Shown in pieces: positions 9,377 to 19,100 of a stretch of 64,000 nucleotides of DNA. The translations under genes and the position numbers were made by a program. Source of the DNA: Candidimonas nitroreducens. Its GTDB lineage: Bacteria > Pseudomonadota > Gammaproteobacteria > Burkholderiales > Burkholderiaceae_B. The notes under the pieces were generated by a model. That model was not told where the DNA came from, searched no databases, and saw nothing but the letters and a program-made list of their open reading frames with translations. The DNA lies in assembly GCF_002209565.1 (NCBI RefSeq), contig NZ_NJIH01000016.1, forward strand, positions 1-64,000, given 5' to 3'. How positions within the stretch are numbered: the stretch's first letter is position 1; each line of letters begins with the position of its first letter.

Positions 9377-10093
9377 TCAGCCTCGTTTGCCCTGCGGCGC
9401 ATCGAGCCCGCAACCCAGATTGGCCGGGATGGCCACGTCCATCATCTTCGGGTTCGGCAGCTTGAGATTGTTCATGATCTCGATGTATTGCTCGCGCGTC
9501 TTGCCGGCCAGGCGCGGGTTGTAGCGGCGCTCCTCGCCGATGCTGGAGGATGTCCAGCCCTTGTAGTCGTGCGCCGGATACAGGGCAGTCTCGTCGGGCA
9601 GGGCAAACAGTGTCTGGGTGATGGAGTCCCAGGACTTGCCGGGATCGCCGTTCTGGAAGTCGGTGCGGCCGGTGCCGCGGATCATCAGCACGTCGCCGCT
9701 GAATACGGCCCGGGGGGCTTCCGGCGCAAGCACGAAGCTGAACGATTCGTTGGTGTGCCCGGGCGTGTACAGCGCCCGCAGCCTGATGCCGTCCGTATCG
9801 AGGATCTCGCCGTCGCTGACGCGGTACGAGACGCAATCCGCCTGGGTGTACTCGCCCATGATGGATATGCAGCGGGTCTGGTCGCGCAAATCGCCCAGCG
9901 CAGTAATATGGTCTGCATGTGTATGCGTGTCGATGGCCTTCACGAGGCGCAGCCCCAGTTGCCCGATGGCGGTCAGGTACTGTTCGACCTGTTCCTTTAC
10001 CGGGTCGATGAGCACGGCCTCGCGGCCCGGCGCGCTGGCGAGCAGGTAGGTATAAGTGCTTGAAACACCGTCGAAAAATTGGCGAAACAGCAT
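9377..10093 (-). CDS. Persulfide dioxygenase (ETHE1-like metallo-beta-lactamase fold)
   Basis: Non-haem iron enzyme oxidising glutathione persulfide to sulfite. The 238-residue protein shows THTHADH (H57, H59, D61, H62), H113 in TPGHTNESF, D134 in FSGDVLMIRGTGRTDFQ and H175 in YPAHDYKGW. The GRTDFQ..D...S..S motif and the AHDYKG loop separate persulfide dioxygenases from glyoxalase II. Paired with a TauE permease downstream and divergent from a sulfide:quinone oxidoreductase, which together give a complete sulfide-detoxification route. The ATG has GAGG eight bases upstream. Confidence 0.95.
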   Translation of the reverse strand: MLFRQFFDGVSSTYTYLLASAPGREAVLIDPVKEQVEQYLTAIGQLGLRLVKAIDTHTHADHITALGDLRDQTRCISIMGEYTQADCVSYRVSDGEILDTDGIRLRALYTPGHTNESFSFVLAPEAPRAVFSGDVLMIRGTGRTDFQNGDPGKSWDSITQTLFALPDETALYPAHDYKGWTSSSIGEERRYNPRLAGKTREQYIEIMNNLKLPNPKMMDVAIPANLGCGLDAPQGKRG

Positions 10094-10134
10094 GGCATGC
10101 CTCAGAAGGTCGTTCTCTACATATATTTTTTGGC

Positions 10135-10146
10135 TATAAGCTTATA
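10135..10146. promoter_or_regulatory. Candidate operator between divergent sulfide-oxidation operons
   Basis: A perfect 12-bp palindrome (TATAAGCTTATA) sits in the AT-rich 125-bp gap between the persulfide dioxygenase and sulfide:quinone oxidoreductase genes, overlapping a TATAAT (10143-10148). Sulfide genes are commonly controlled by ArsR-type persulfide sensors such as BigR/SqrR. No regulator gene is adjacent, so the assignment is tentative. Confidence 0.45.
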
Positions 10147-10218
10147 ATAAAATTTGCTATAGAAAGTAGCAAGTGATAAATTCTTTGTGGACAATACATT
10201 CAGGATACGGAGGCGAAT

Positions 10219-11469
10219 ATGGCGGCGAATGCAGGTCAACGAAAGCACCAGATCGTGATCGTGGGCGGCGGTGCGGGCGGGCTATCGGTGGCAAGCGCCG
10301 CGCTGAACCAGCGGCCCGGGCTCGACATTGCCGTCATCGAACCCAGTGAATCGCACTATTACCAGCCGGCCTGGACGCTGGTCGGCGGGGGTGCCTACGA
10401 CATCGATGCAACGCAAAGGGCCGAGGCCGATTGCATGCCCCGCCAGGCCCACTGGATAAAACAGCGTGTCGCCACCTTCGAGCCTGATCACAACCAGGTG
10501 ACCCTGGAAGACGGCAGCACCGTCGGCTATGACTATCTGGTGACAGCGGCCGGCATACAGCTCGATTGGGGCAAAATCGAAGGCCTGGAAGCAACGCTGG
10601 GCAAGAACGGCGTCACCAGCAACTACAGCTTCGAGCTGGCGCCCTATACCTGGGAGTGCATCCGCAATTTCCGGGGCGGGAAGGCTTTGTTCACTTATCC
10701 GGCCACCCCCATCAAGTGCGCGGGCGCGCCGCAGAAAATCCTCTATCTGGCGGCCGATCATTTCCGCCGCAATGGCATCAAGGCCGACGTGCATTTCTGC
10801 ACCGCCGGCAACGCCATGTTCGGCGTGCCGTTTTATTCCGAGGCGCTGGATCAGGTAATGGCCTATTACGGCGCGGCGCCGGACTACAAGCACAATCTGG
10901 TCGCGGTCGACGGCCCGCATAAAAAGGCCATTTTCGAGGTGGGGGACGACAAGAAGCGGGTCGCGGTCGACTTCGACATGATCCATGTCGTGCCGCCCCA
11001 GTCGCCGCCCGATTTCATCAAGACCAGCCCGCTGGCCAACGAGGCAGGGTGGGTCGCGGTAAACGCCGGCACGCTGCGTCACGACAAGTACGCCAATGTC
11101 TTCGGCCTGGGCGATTGCACTTCGACGCCCAACAGCAAAACGGCGGCCGCGGTGCGCGCCCAGTCGCGGGTGCTGGTTCCCAACTTGCTCGCCGTCATCG
11201 ACGGCGAAGAGCCGGCACAGGTTTACGACGGCTATGCATCCTGCCCGCTCACGACTTCGAAAGGCAAGATGATGCTGGCCGAGTTCGTCTATGGCGGCAA
11301 AATCACCCCCAGCTTTCCGGCGGATCCGCGCGTGCCGCGGCGCACTTACTGGTGGATGAAGACGACCCTGCTGCCCAAGATGTACTGGGACATGGTGCAG
11401 GGCCGTCCCGGCCCCGACTGGCATGCCGAGCGCGAATTCCCCAAAGCGCTGCCGGCGATCCAGCCCTGA
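10219..11469 (+). CDS. sqr: Sulfide:quinone oxidoreductase, type II (SQRDL-like)
   Basis: Membrane-associated flavoprotein that oxidises sulfide to sulfane sulfur and passes electrons to quinone. The 416-residue protein begins with the FAD-binding Rossmann motif (IVIVGGGAGGLSVA, residues 12-25). The redox cysteines expected for the type II subgroup are present: C167 in TPIKCAGAPQK and C342 in YASCPLTT. A second FAD contact lies at VFGLGDCTSTPNSKTAAA (about 294-311). Start supported by GGAGG before ATG. It is divergent from persulfide dioxygenase and followed by a DUF1641 protein, a common partner of this enzyme. Confidence 0.96.
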   Translation: MAANAGQRKHQIVIVGGGAGGLSVASAALNQRPGLDIAVIEPSESHYYQPAWTLVGGGAYDIDATQRAEADCMPRQAHWIKQRVATFEPDHNQVTLEDGSTVGYDYLVTAAGIQLDWGKIEGLEATLGKNGVTSNYSFELAPYTWECIRNFRGGKALFTYPATPIKCAGAPQKILYLAADHFRRNGIKADVHFCTAGNAMFGVPFYSEALDQVMAYYGAAPDYKHNLVAVDGPHKKAIFEVGDDKKRVAVDFDMIHVVPPQSPPDFIKTSPLANEAGWVAVNAGTLRHDKYANVFGLGDCTSTPNSKTAAAVRAQSRVLVPNLLAVIDGEEPAQVYDGYASCPLTTSKGKMMLAEFVYGGKITPSFPADPRVPRRTYWWMKTTLLPKMYWDMVQGRPGPDWHAEREFPKALPAIQP

Positions 11470-11586
11470 TGCGCCAGACCTGCCGCGCCATGCCTGCCCG
11501 TGCATGGCTGCGGCTGCCTGCACTCGCCGCACTTGCATATTTGCGCGCGCGGCGCACCCAATCGCAACCGGCAGCGGAGACTTATC

Positions 11587-12228
11587 ATGGCCACACCTTC
11601 CGTCAACCCCGCAACCCCCAGCGCCCACGATGAGTTGAATACCCTGCTGCAGACCTTGCACGAGCAGGGCTTGCTGCGCCTGGCCAATGACTTGGCCGCG
11701 TCGCACTCGCAGTGGATGCCCGCGCTCGGCGATATCGTCAGCGAGTCCGCCGAAATCCAAGGCTTGCGTCGCGCCGTGCCGGCGCTTGTAGAAACCGCGG
11801 CCCTGCTGCAGGCCCTGCATCAGCAGGGGCTGCTGCGCCTGGCCCGCGACGCCGTGACCACACAGGCCCAGTGGGCACCCATGCTGAGCGAAATCGCCGG
11901 CGACTACCTGAACGACGAAGAACTCAAGAAAGCGCTGCACAACCTGTTGCTTGTCTTGACTACCCTGTGGTCGCGCATCGAGCCCGAGCAGCTCCGCAGC
12001 CTGGCGCTGGCGCTGGGCGACGGCCTGCAATATCTGGTCGGGCATCCGCCCGGGAACGGTGCCGCCGCGGCTCCGGGGCTGGTCGGCCTCTATCGCATGA
12101 GCAAGGACGAATCCTTGTGGCGCGGGTTGATGCCCGTCATCGAAGCGCTGAAAGTGTTCACGACAAAACTGGCAGCGGAAGCCGGCCGCCCCGCGGCGGC
12201 CTCCGGTAAAGAGCCGCAGCAATCCTGA
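11587..12228 (+). CDS. DUF1641 domain protein
   Basis: Predicted cytosolic, mostly helical protein of 213 residues. The start ATGGCCACACC has GGAGA upstream. It holds an internal duplication: ELNTLLQTLHEQGLLRLAND near residue 17 and a similar LLQALHQQGLLRLARD near 80, and ends in a DUF1641-type region (LVGLYRMSKDESLWRGL). DUF1641 genes often sit next to sulfide:quinone oxidoreductases and formate dehydrogenase factors, but no biochemical role is established. The 117-bp gap after the oxidoreductase shows no other gene. Confidence 0.85.
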   Translation: MATPSVNPATPSAHDELNTLLQTLHEQGLLRLANDLAASHSQWMPALGDIVSESAEIQGLRRAVPALVETAALLQALHQQGLLRLARDAVTTQAQWAPMLSEIAGDYLNDEELKKALHNLLLVLTTLWSRIEPEQLRSLALALGDGLQYLVGHPPGNGAAAAPGLVGLYRMSKDESLWRGLMPVIEALKVFTTKLAAEAGRPAAASGKEPQQS

Positions 12229-12399
12229 GCCCTGCCGGCAGGCCGCTGCCGCGCGCCTGCATCCTAGAAGAGGGAGGGTTTGGGGGCATGTGACCTCGAA
12301 GGCGGACGCGCCGCGCAATCGGCTTTCATGAGGGTGCTTGCCGATGGGTCGGATATGGCATACGGGGCCGGGATTCAGCCTGTTACGTTAAGAGGGTCT

Positions 12400-12864
12400 G
12401 TGGAAATTCGTAGATTCGAGCCTGGTGACGAGGTTGCGCTGTTTCGCGTGTTCTTCACGGCCATCCATGAGCTTGCCGCGCGCGATTATTCGCGCGAGCA
12501 GGTCGATGCCTGGGCGCCGGCCGACTTCGATATGGGCTTGTGGGCCAGTCGAATGCAGGCAATCCAGCCCTTCGTTGCGGTGCTTGGCAATGAGGTCATA
12601 GGCTATGCGGACGTTCAAGCTAATGGCTACATCGACCATTTCTTTGTGTCCGGCTCTCATCCGCGACAAGGCGTCGGGACACGACTGATGACTCGTATTC
12701 ACGAAGAAGCCGGATCCCTGGGTTTGACGGAACTCACGTCGAACGTAAGCAAGACTGCCGAGCCTTTTTTCACGCTTCATGGATTCCAGGTCGTTGAGCG
12801 AGGCTTTCCAGTCCGCCGCGGCATAACGCTTCAGAATGCGCTGATGCGCAAGAGGTTTGGCTGA
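12400..12864 (+). CDS. GNAT N-acetyltransferase, YafP-like
   Basis: Cytosolic acetyl-CoA-dependent acetyltransferase of 154 residues. The GTG start (MEIRRFEPGDE) has AGAGGG five bases upstream and matches the family's N-terminal strand; an in-frame extension to 12280 has no ribosome site. The acetyl-CoA site is HPRQGVGTRLMTRI (about residues 87-100). YSREQVDAWAP and KPFF-like TAEPFFTLHGFQVVERG resemble E. coli YafP. Substrate unknown. Stand-alone gene downstream of the sulfide cluster. Confidence 0.87.
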   Translation: MEIRRFEPGDEVALFRVFFTAIHELAARDYSREQVDAWAPADFDMGLWASRMQAIQPFVAVLGNEVIGYADVQANGYIDHFFVSGSHPRQGVGTRLMTRIHEEAGSLGLTELTSNVSKTAEPFFTLHGFQVVERGFPVRRGITLQNALMRKRFG

Positions 12865-12947
12865 GAGGACAGCCCTTCTGGTCAGATGGGCGGCGCAAAT
12901 GCCATGCTGAGTTTGCAGCCGGTATGTGTTCTGCTTTGGCCTCTTGC

Positions 12948-13859
12948 TTAAAGTAGCGTGTTGGGCAAATTGGCGGCTGCTTGCGTCAATGCGTCTTTCA
13001 CGAATCTGGCGCCTCCACTCATTCCTCTAGCCAAGGGCCACACTAAGCTTAGCGATAAGGTCTGCTCCGTCCATAGCGGGATCGGCACGAGGCCAAGCCG
13101 CCGTGCGTATTCGCCGGTCGCGGCCTCGAGCACGGCTGGGCCGCAACCGGCATGGGTCAGTGCACACGCGACCGAAAACTGCATCACTTCAATCGCCGGC
13201 TTCCAGATGTTGCCCGCTGCTTCTACTGCCTGGGAGGTTAATGCGCCCACCGGAAGATGGCGGCTATGTCCGATATATGGGGTGGCGACGAGGTCGTCGA
13301 CGCTGACTGAAGCCCGCCGGGCCCACGCATGATCCGGTCTTACGACGCAGACCAAGCCAAGCTCTGCAATCTTTTCAAAGCCCAAATGCTCGTGTGCGCC
13401 TGAGCCCAGCACGACTCCGAGGTCGATGCGCTGCTGGATGGCCATTTCTATGACATCTGCCGCTGTGCCCACACGGACGACGACTGCGAGATCCGGATCC
13501 GCCAATTGCAGTTCTCGCAGCGCGGATGGCAGGAGGCTCGCCCCCGTGGCTGATACCGTGCCGAGGATAAGCCGTTGTCCGTGCCGATGCCCTACGCTTT
13601 GTGCCAATTTATCGACCGCATCCAGCGCCGCTAGTGCATGCGTGACCTCTGGCAAGAGGGCTCGTCCTGCCACAGTCAGCTCCAGGCGTCGCCACCGACG
13701 CGAAAACAGCGGTGTGTTTAAGCGAGCCTCCAGTTCTTTGAGCATGGCACTTGCCCCAGGTTGCGACAACCCCGTAGAAGCGGCCGCCTGGGTAACGGAT
13801 CCGGTGCGACAGATCGCGGCAAAGAGTTCCATTTCCCGTGGCCGCATAATGTTTTTCAT
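12948..13859 (-). CDS. LysR-family regulator
   Basis: Regulator of about 303 residues from the start MKNIMRPREMELFAAI; a GTG 51 bases upstream would add 17 residues with no better ribosome site. The HTH is at about residues 5-65 (VTQAAASTGLSQPGASAMLKELE). The effector domain follows, with the usual PDLAVVVRVG..ADVIEMA segment. It is divergent from a mandelate-racemase-type enzyme gene with 84 bp between them, so it is the probable regulator of that enzyme and the Bug gene behind it. Confidence 0.93.
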   Translation of the reverse strand: MKNIMRPREMELFAAICRTGSVTQAAASTGLSQPGASAMLKELEARLNTPLFSRRWRRLELTVAGRALLPEVTHALAALDAVDKLAQSVGHRHGQRLILGTVSATGASLLPSALRELQLADPDLAVVVRVGTAADVIEMAIQQRIDLGVVLGSGAHEHLGFEKIAELGLVCVVRPDHAWARRASVSVDDLVATPYIGHSRHLPVGALTSQAVEAAGNIWKPAIEVMQFSVACALTHAGCGPAVLEAATGEYARRLGLVPIPLWTEQTLSLSLVWPLARGMSGGARFVKDALTQAAANLPNTLL

Positions 13860-13871
13860 ATGATATAGCGC

Positions 13872-13885
13872 CAAATATTTATTTG
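13872..13885. promoter_or_regulatory. Candidate LysR operator
   Basis: Inverted repeat CAAATA-TT-TATTTG in the 84-bp gap between the LysR gene and the racemase-type gene. AT-rich, centred 19 bp from the LysR start and about 65 bp from the enzyme start, a usual position for a LysR autoregulatory/activation site. Confidence 0.45.
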
Positions 13886-13943
13886 ACCGTATGATACGCG
13901 CCGGCCACACTATGCGTCACCTGCTCGTACTTACGGTGTCATC

Positions 13944-15080
13944 TTGAAAGTCACGCAAATCCACGGCTACCACCTCGCGTACTCGCCTCGGATCCCTCTC
14001 GGCAATGCCCGCACTTTTATCAGGAAGCGAGAGTTCCTTGCGCTTGAAATTCGAACCGATGCCGGTTTCGTGGGGTGGGGCGAAGTGTTCTCCTCGCCTT
14101 GGGCTGCGGCGGCAATAATTCGCCGGGATTTTGCGGGATTGATCCAGGGACGGTCTCCCCTGGATCACGGCGCCATCCATGCCGACCTGATTGCGCGCTT
14201 GGGTTATGACAAGCGAGGCCCGTCGATGATGGCGATCTCGGCTCTTGATCTGGCTCTGCACGATCTTGCCGCCCGTGCGCTCGGCGTGAGCATCGCCCAG
14301 CTTTTGGGCGGCGTAGTACGCCACGAAGTGCCTTGTTACGCCAGCGGGCCATTTATCCGTGAAGGTGCTGAGCCCTACGGGGCTTATCTGCAGGAAATCG
14401 AAACTTTGCTCGCGCGCGGCTTCAAAGCGATCAAGCCTCGGGCCGGTGTAACGCCGCGGGCCGACGCCGAGATGGCGCTCGCAGTCCGCGAATTAATAGG
14501 CAGCGATGCGGATTTCATGATTGACATCAACCAGGGCTACACCCCCTCGGCCGCTCGTCTTGCTGCCAAGCTCATGGAGCCGGCGCGACCGTTGTGGATT
14601 GAAGAGCCCGTGCCTCCTGAAAGCCTGGCGGGCTATCAGGCAACCGCTGGCGCAACCGCTTGCTCGATCTCAGGAGGCGAAGCCATAGGAAGTCTCGCTG
14701 GATTCGATGCTCTTCTTCGTACTGGCGCTGTGGCCATATTGCAGCCCGACCTCGGCGTTTGTGGAGGCTACACCGGGTATCGCAAGGTAGCAGCCTTGGC
14801 CGAAGCGCGTGACGTTCCGGTCATGCCTCACATGTTCGGCACTGCAATCAATTTCTACGCTTCTCTGCAAATGGCGGCAGCGCAACCCGTTCGAAAGAGC
14901 GGGGCTTGGGCTGATTACCCTTTTGTGGAGTACGACGTCACCGGAAACCCCTTGATCGATCTCTGCGGCGTGCCTGTGGGGGCGAATGGAATGGCGGCGC
15001 TGCCCGACGGCCCGGGCTTGGGCGTTGAACTGCTGCCTAAGCAGCTCGAGCCATGGGTCGTGGAGAACTGGGAAGTATAG
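13944..15080 (+). CDS. Mandelate racemase-subgroup enolase superfamily enzyme
   Basis: Acid-sugar dehydratase or racemase-type enzyme of 378 residues, TTG start (MKVTQIHGYHLAYSP). Metal ligands read D194 (DINQGY), E220/E221 (WIEEP) and E246 (SGGE). The dyad of the MR subgroup is present, D269 (LQPDLGVCGG) and H296 (MPHMFG). The second-strand base motif is K164-P-R166, that is K-x-R rather than K-x-K, which is seen in some acid-sugar dehydratases. So the His-Asp pair and K164 would be the catalytic bases. Substrate not identifiable. A Bug receptor follows after 71 bp, and a LysR is divergent. Confidence 0.9.
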   Translation: MKVTQIHGYHLAYSPRIPLGNARTFIRKREFLALEIRTDAGFVGWGEVFSSPWAAAAIIRRDFAGLIQGRSPLDHGAIHADLIARLGYDKRGPSMMAISALDLALHDLAARALGVSIAQLLGGVVRHEVPCYASGPFIREGAEPYGAYLQEIETLLARGFKAIKPRAGVTPRADAEMALAVRELIGSDADFMIDINQGYTPSAARLAAKLMEPARPLWIEEPVPPESLAGYQATAGATACSISGGEAIGSLAGFDALLRTGAVAILQPDLGVCGGYTGYRKVAALAEARDVPVMPHMFGTAINFYASLQMAAAQPVRKSGAWADYPFVEYDVTGNPLIDLCGVPVGANGMAALPDGPGLGVELLPKQLEPWVVENWEV

Positions 15081-15151
15081 AGAGCTTCGAAATACCGGAG
15101 CAGGCCGCATGCCCCTCGCAATCTGGGAAAAATCACCGCTACGGAGACACC

Positions 15152-16165
15152 ATGCAGACATTTGACACCAACGCTTTGCCGAATCCGAAACGACGCAGAT
15201 TTGCCGCCGGCGTGGCTCTGTTCGCCGTTTCGGCCGGCCACCTTTCCGTTTCCCGTGCCGATGCGCCATGGCCGGACAGGCCCATCAAGCTCGTGGTTCC
15301 GTTTCCGCCCGGGGGCACGACGGATATCACCGCGCGTGTACTTGCCCGCGCGCTGGCGGAACAATTAAAGCAGTCCGTCATCGTCGAAAATCGGGCCGGA
15401 GCAAGCGGCAATATCGGATCGGCTTTCGTCGCACATGCCCGGCCCGACGGCTACACGCTTGTCATGTCCGGGGTCGGCACGCATGCCGCCAACGTTGCGC
15501 TGTACCATCCCATGCCCTATGACCCGGTGCAAGACTTCACACACATAACAAGCGTTACATCGAGTCCGAACGCGATTGCCGTCAACCCGAGTTTCCCTGC
15601 CAAGACTCTGGCACAGCTGGTCGATCTCATCAAGCGAAACCCGAATAAATACAACTACGCCAGTCCCGGCACCGGTTCGTCGGGCAACCTGGCTGTCGAA
15701 CTGCTCAAGCAGCAGGCCGGCCTGCAGATACAACACATTCCCTATAAGGGAGCCGCCCAGGCGGCTATAGATGTCATCGGCGGCCAGATCCCTGTGCTTG
15801 TGATGGTTGCCGACACGCTCAAGCCTCAAGTGCAAGCAGGAAAACTGCGGATACTGGCCACGACGGGGGCAAAGCGCAGCTTATTGTTCCCCGACATTCC
15901 CACCGTTGCCGAGTCCGGCTATCCGGGCTTCGAAGCCGTCTCGTGGACAGGCCTGTCGGCACCAGCCGGGCTTCCGGCAGCCATCCGCGATCGGCTGTTC
16001 GAAGCAACAAAGGCAGTATTGCTGCGCCCCGACGTGATCGAACCGTTGGAGCGAACGGGCAACTCGATCGACATCAGGTCGCCGCAGGAGTTTACGGCAT
16101 TCATCGAGTCGGAAATCAAGAAGTGGGAAAAAGTTGCTGCGCAAGCCCACCTACGGGTTAGTTAA
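15152..16165 (+). CDS. Bug-family tripartite tricarboxylate transporter receptor, no. 2
   Basis: Periplasmic receptor of 337 residues. Start supported by CGGAGA five bases upstream of ATG. The signal sequence has a charged region (NPKRRRF) followed by AAGVALFAVSAGHLSVSRA and cleavage before DAPWP. Bug motifs: IKLVVPFPPGGTTDITARVLA, VENRAGASGNIGSAFVAHARPDGYT, HIPYKGAAQAAIDVIGGQ. Ends seven bases before the convergent RND pump stop. Probably captures the substrate of the racemase-type enzyme just upstream. Confidence 0.95.
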   Translation: MQTFDTNALPNPKRRRFAAGVALFAVSAGHLSVSRADAPWPDRPIKLVVPFPPGGTTDITARVLARALAEQLKQSVIVENRAGASGNIGSAFVAHARPDGYTLVMSGVGTHAANVALYHPMPYDPVQDFTHITSVTSSPNAIAVNPSFPAKTLAQLVDLIKRNPNKYNYASPGTGSSGNLAVELLKQQAGLQIQHIPYKGAAQAAIDVIGGQIPVLVMVADTLKPQVQAGKLRILATTGAKRSLLFPDIPTVAESGYPGFEAVSWTGLSAPAGLPAAIRDRLFEATKAVLLRPDVIEPLERTGNSIDIRSPQEFTAFIESEIKKWEKVAAQAHLRVS

Positions 16166-16172
16166 GAGTGCA

Positions 16173-19100
16173 TCACGTTTGTGTGGGTGGTTTTTCCGCT
16201 GCCGCCTTGGCCTTGTCCAGCTTGTCGCCCGCTATTCGCCGCACGATCACGTAGAACACCGGAATCAGCAACAGCCCGAAAATTGTGGCGAACAGCATGC
16301 CGCCGATTACGCCGGTGCCGATGGCATGGCGCGCGTTGGCGCCTGCGCCGGTGGAGATGAAGAGCGGAAACACGCCAAGAATGAAGGCGAACGAGGTCAT
16401 CAGAATGGGGCGGAAGCGCAGCCGCGCCGCGGTCAGAACCGCCTCGCGCAGGGTCTTGCCTTCCGCCTGGGCCGCGACGGCGTACTCGATGATCAGGATG
16501 GCGTTCTTGGCCGCCAGGCCGATGACGGTCACCAGGCCGATCTTGAAGTACACGTCGTTGGCAAGGCCGCGCCCCATGGTGAACAGGACGGTGCCCAGCA
16601 GCGTCAGCGGCACGATCAGCAGCACCGCGACGGGCACCGACCAGCTTTCATACAGGGCGGCCAGCGCCAGGAACACCACCAGTATGGACAAGGCCATCAG
16701 CATGGGAGCGCCGCTGCTGGAGGCCACTTCCTGGAACGACTCGCCGGCCCAGTCGAAGCCGAAGCCATGCGGCAGATCGCGTGCCACGATTTTCTGCATG
16801 GAGTCCATGGCCTGGCCCGAGGTGTAGCCGGGGGCCGCATCGCCCACGACCTCGATGGCCGGATTGCCGTTGAAGCGCGTCAGCGACGGCGAGACCAGAT
16901 CCCACTGGCTCTTGAGGACGCTGGAAATCGGGATCATGGCCGGCGTGCCGTCCGCATTTTTCTGCGTGCTGCTGGGCGTGTAGAAGTCGCTGAAGGCCGC
17001 GCGGCTCATGCGGTAGGGCGCGGCTGCCTGCAGCATCACGGACTTGACGCGCCCCTCGGCGAACATCTGGCCGATCTGGGTGGGGGCCAGCATCAGGCTG
17101 GCCGCATTGGCCACGTCGGTTGCCGAAAGCCCCATCGAGGCCGCCTGCACGCGGTCGATCTTGAAATCCAGCTGCGGCGCGGGCGGCAGCTGATTGGCCC
17201 GCACATTGACCAATACCTTGTCTTGCTTGGCCTTGTCCTGTGTCGTGGCGAGCGCCTGGTCGAGCGCGGTGCGGCCCAGGCCACCTACGTCTTCCAGGAA
17301 CATGTCGAAGCCGCCGAACTGCCCCAGGCCGTGCACCGTGGGCAGGTTGACGACCACAATGGACGCGTCGCGGATCTTCTGGTGCAGCAGGGCATTGAGC
17401 TTGGGGATCAACTGATGCGCCGAGAGCTCGCGATTGTCCCAGTCGGTCAGCTGTATGAACGCCATGCCGTTGTTTTCGCCGGAACCCACCGGGCTGAAGC
17501 CGACGATCTGCATCACGTGCTCGATCTCGGGCTCCTTGTGCAGCGTGTTCCACACCTGATCCATTACTGCTTCGCTGCGCTGCTTGGTGGCGCCCGGGGG
17601 CAACTGCACCATGGCCAGCAGGTAGCCCTGGTCTTCCTGCGGCAGGAAGCTGCCCGGCAGCTTCACATACAGGAAACCGGACATCACCACCACTAGCGCG
17701 AACACCATCATCCAGCGCGGCGCGTGGCGTACGGCATGGCTTATGTGCCCGATGTAGGTGTTGTGCGTCCAGCCGAAGAAATCGTTGAATTTGCGGAACA
17801 GGATATTCTTTTTGCGCTCGTGTTCCGGCTTGAGGTACTTTGCGCAAAGCGCCGGTGTGAAGGTCAGGGCCAGGAAGGCCGAGAAGAACATCGACACCGC
17901 GATGGTCAGGGCGAACTGGCGGTAGATGATGCCGGTGGAGCCCGACTGCAGCGCCGAAGGCACGAACACCGCCAGCAGCACGGCGGTGATGGCAACCACG
18001 GCGCCGGAGATCTCTTTCATGCCCTGGCGCGCGGCTTCCTTGGGCGACAGGCCCTGCTCGGTCATGATGCGTTCGATGTTTTCCAGCACCACGATGGCAT
18101 CGTCCACCACGATGCCTATGGCCATCACCATGCCGAACAGGCTGAGCTGGTTGATGGTGAACCCGAGCGCGTCCATGCCGATGAACGCCCCCAGCAGGGC
18201 CACCGGAATGACGATGGCCGGGATGATGGTGGCGCGGAAGTTCTGCAGGAACACCAGCATCACCAGGAACACCAGTATCAGCGCCTCGACCAGCGTGGTC
18301 AGCACGTCGTGGATCGAAATATTGATGAAGGTCGTGGTGTCGTAGGGAACCGACCAGGTCACCCCTTCGGGAAAGCCCACACTCAGCTTGGCCATCTCGG
18401 CGCGCACCGCCTTGGCGACGGCCAGGCCGTTGGCTCCGGGCAGGGTCTGGATCGCGAAGGCGCCCACCGGCTTGCCGTCGTACAGGGTGTCGAAGCCGTA
18501 GCTTTGCGGCCCGAAGTCGGCGGTCGCGATATCCCCGAGCTTGACCACGGTGCCATCGCTGTTGGCGCGCAGGATGATGCCGAGAAACTGTTCCGGCGTT
18601 GCAAAAAGGCCTTCGCCGGCCACGTTGGCGGTGAAGCCCCAGCCCTTTACCGCCGGATCCGCGCCCAGCGAGCCGGCCGCCACCTGGATGTTTTGCGCGT
18701 CCAGCGCATTGATCACGTCGGTGGCCGAGATGCCGTAGCCATGCATTTTCGTCGGATTGAGCCAGATCCGCATGGCGTATTCGGCGCCGAATTGGCGCGT
18801 GGTGCCCACGCCGGATATGCGCGAAATCGGGTTCAACACCTGCGAGGCGACGATGTCGTTCAGGCGATCCCGGCCTATGGCGGGGTTGCTCGATCTCAGT
18901 GCGATGGCCATCAGCGTGTCGGGGTTGGCCTTGGCGACCACGATCCCCTGGGTAAGCACGGCTGGGGGCAAGAGGCGTTCGGCCCGCGCGACCTGGTTCT
19001 GCGTCTGCACCGCGGCAACGTCGGGGTCGGTGCCGGGCTTGAAAGTCAGGGTGATCGCCACCCGGCCATTGGAGGCCGTGGACGAGCTGAAGTACAGCAG

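Noticed and set aside
10282..12318. A 678-codon minus-strand frame opposite the sulfide:quinone oxidoreductase
   Set aside because: Shadow of the plus-strand oxidoreductase and DUF1641 genes, which have motifs and ribosome sites.
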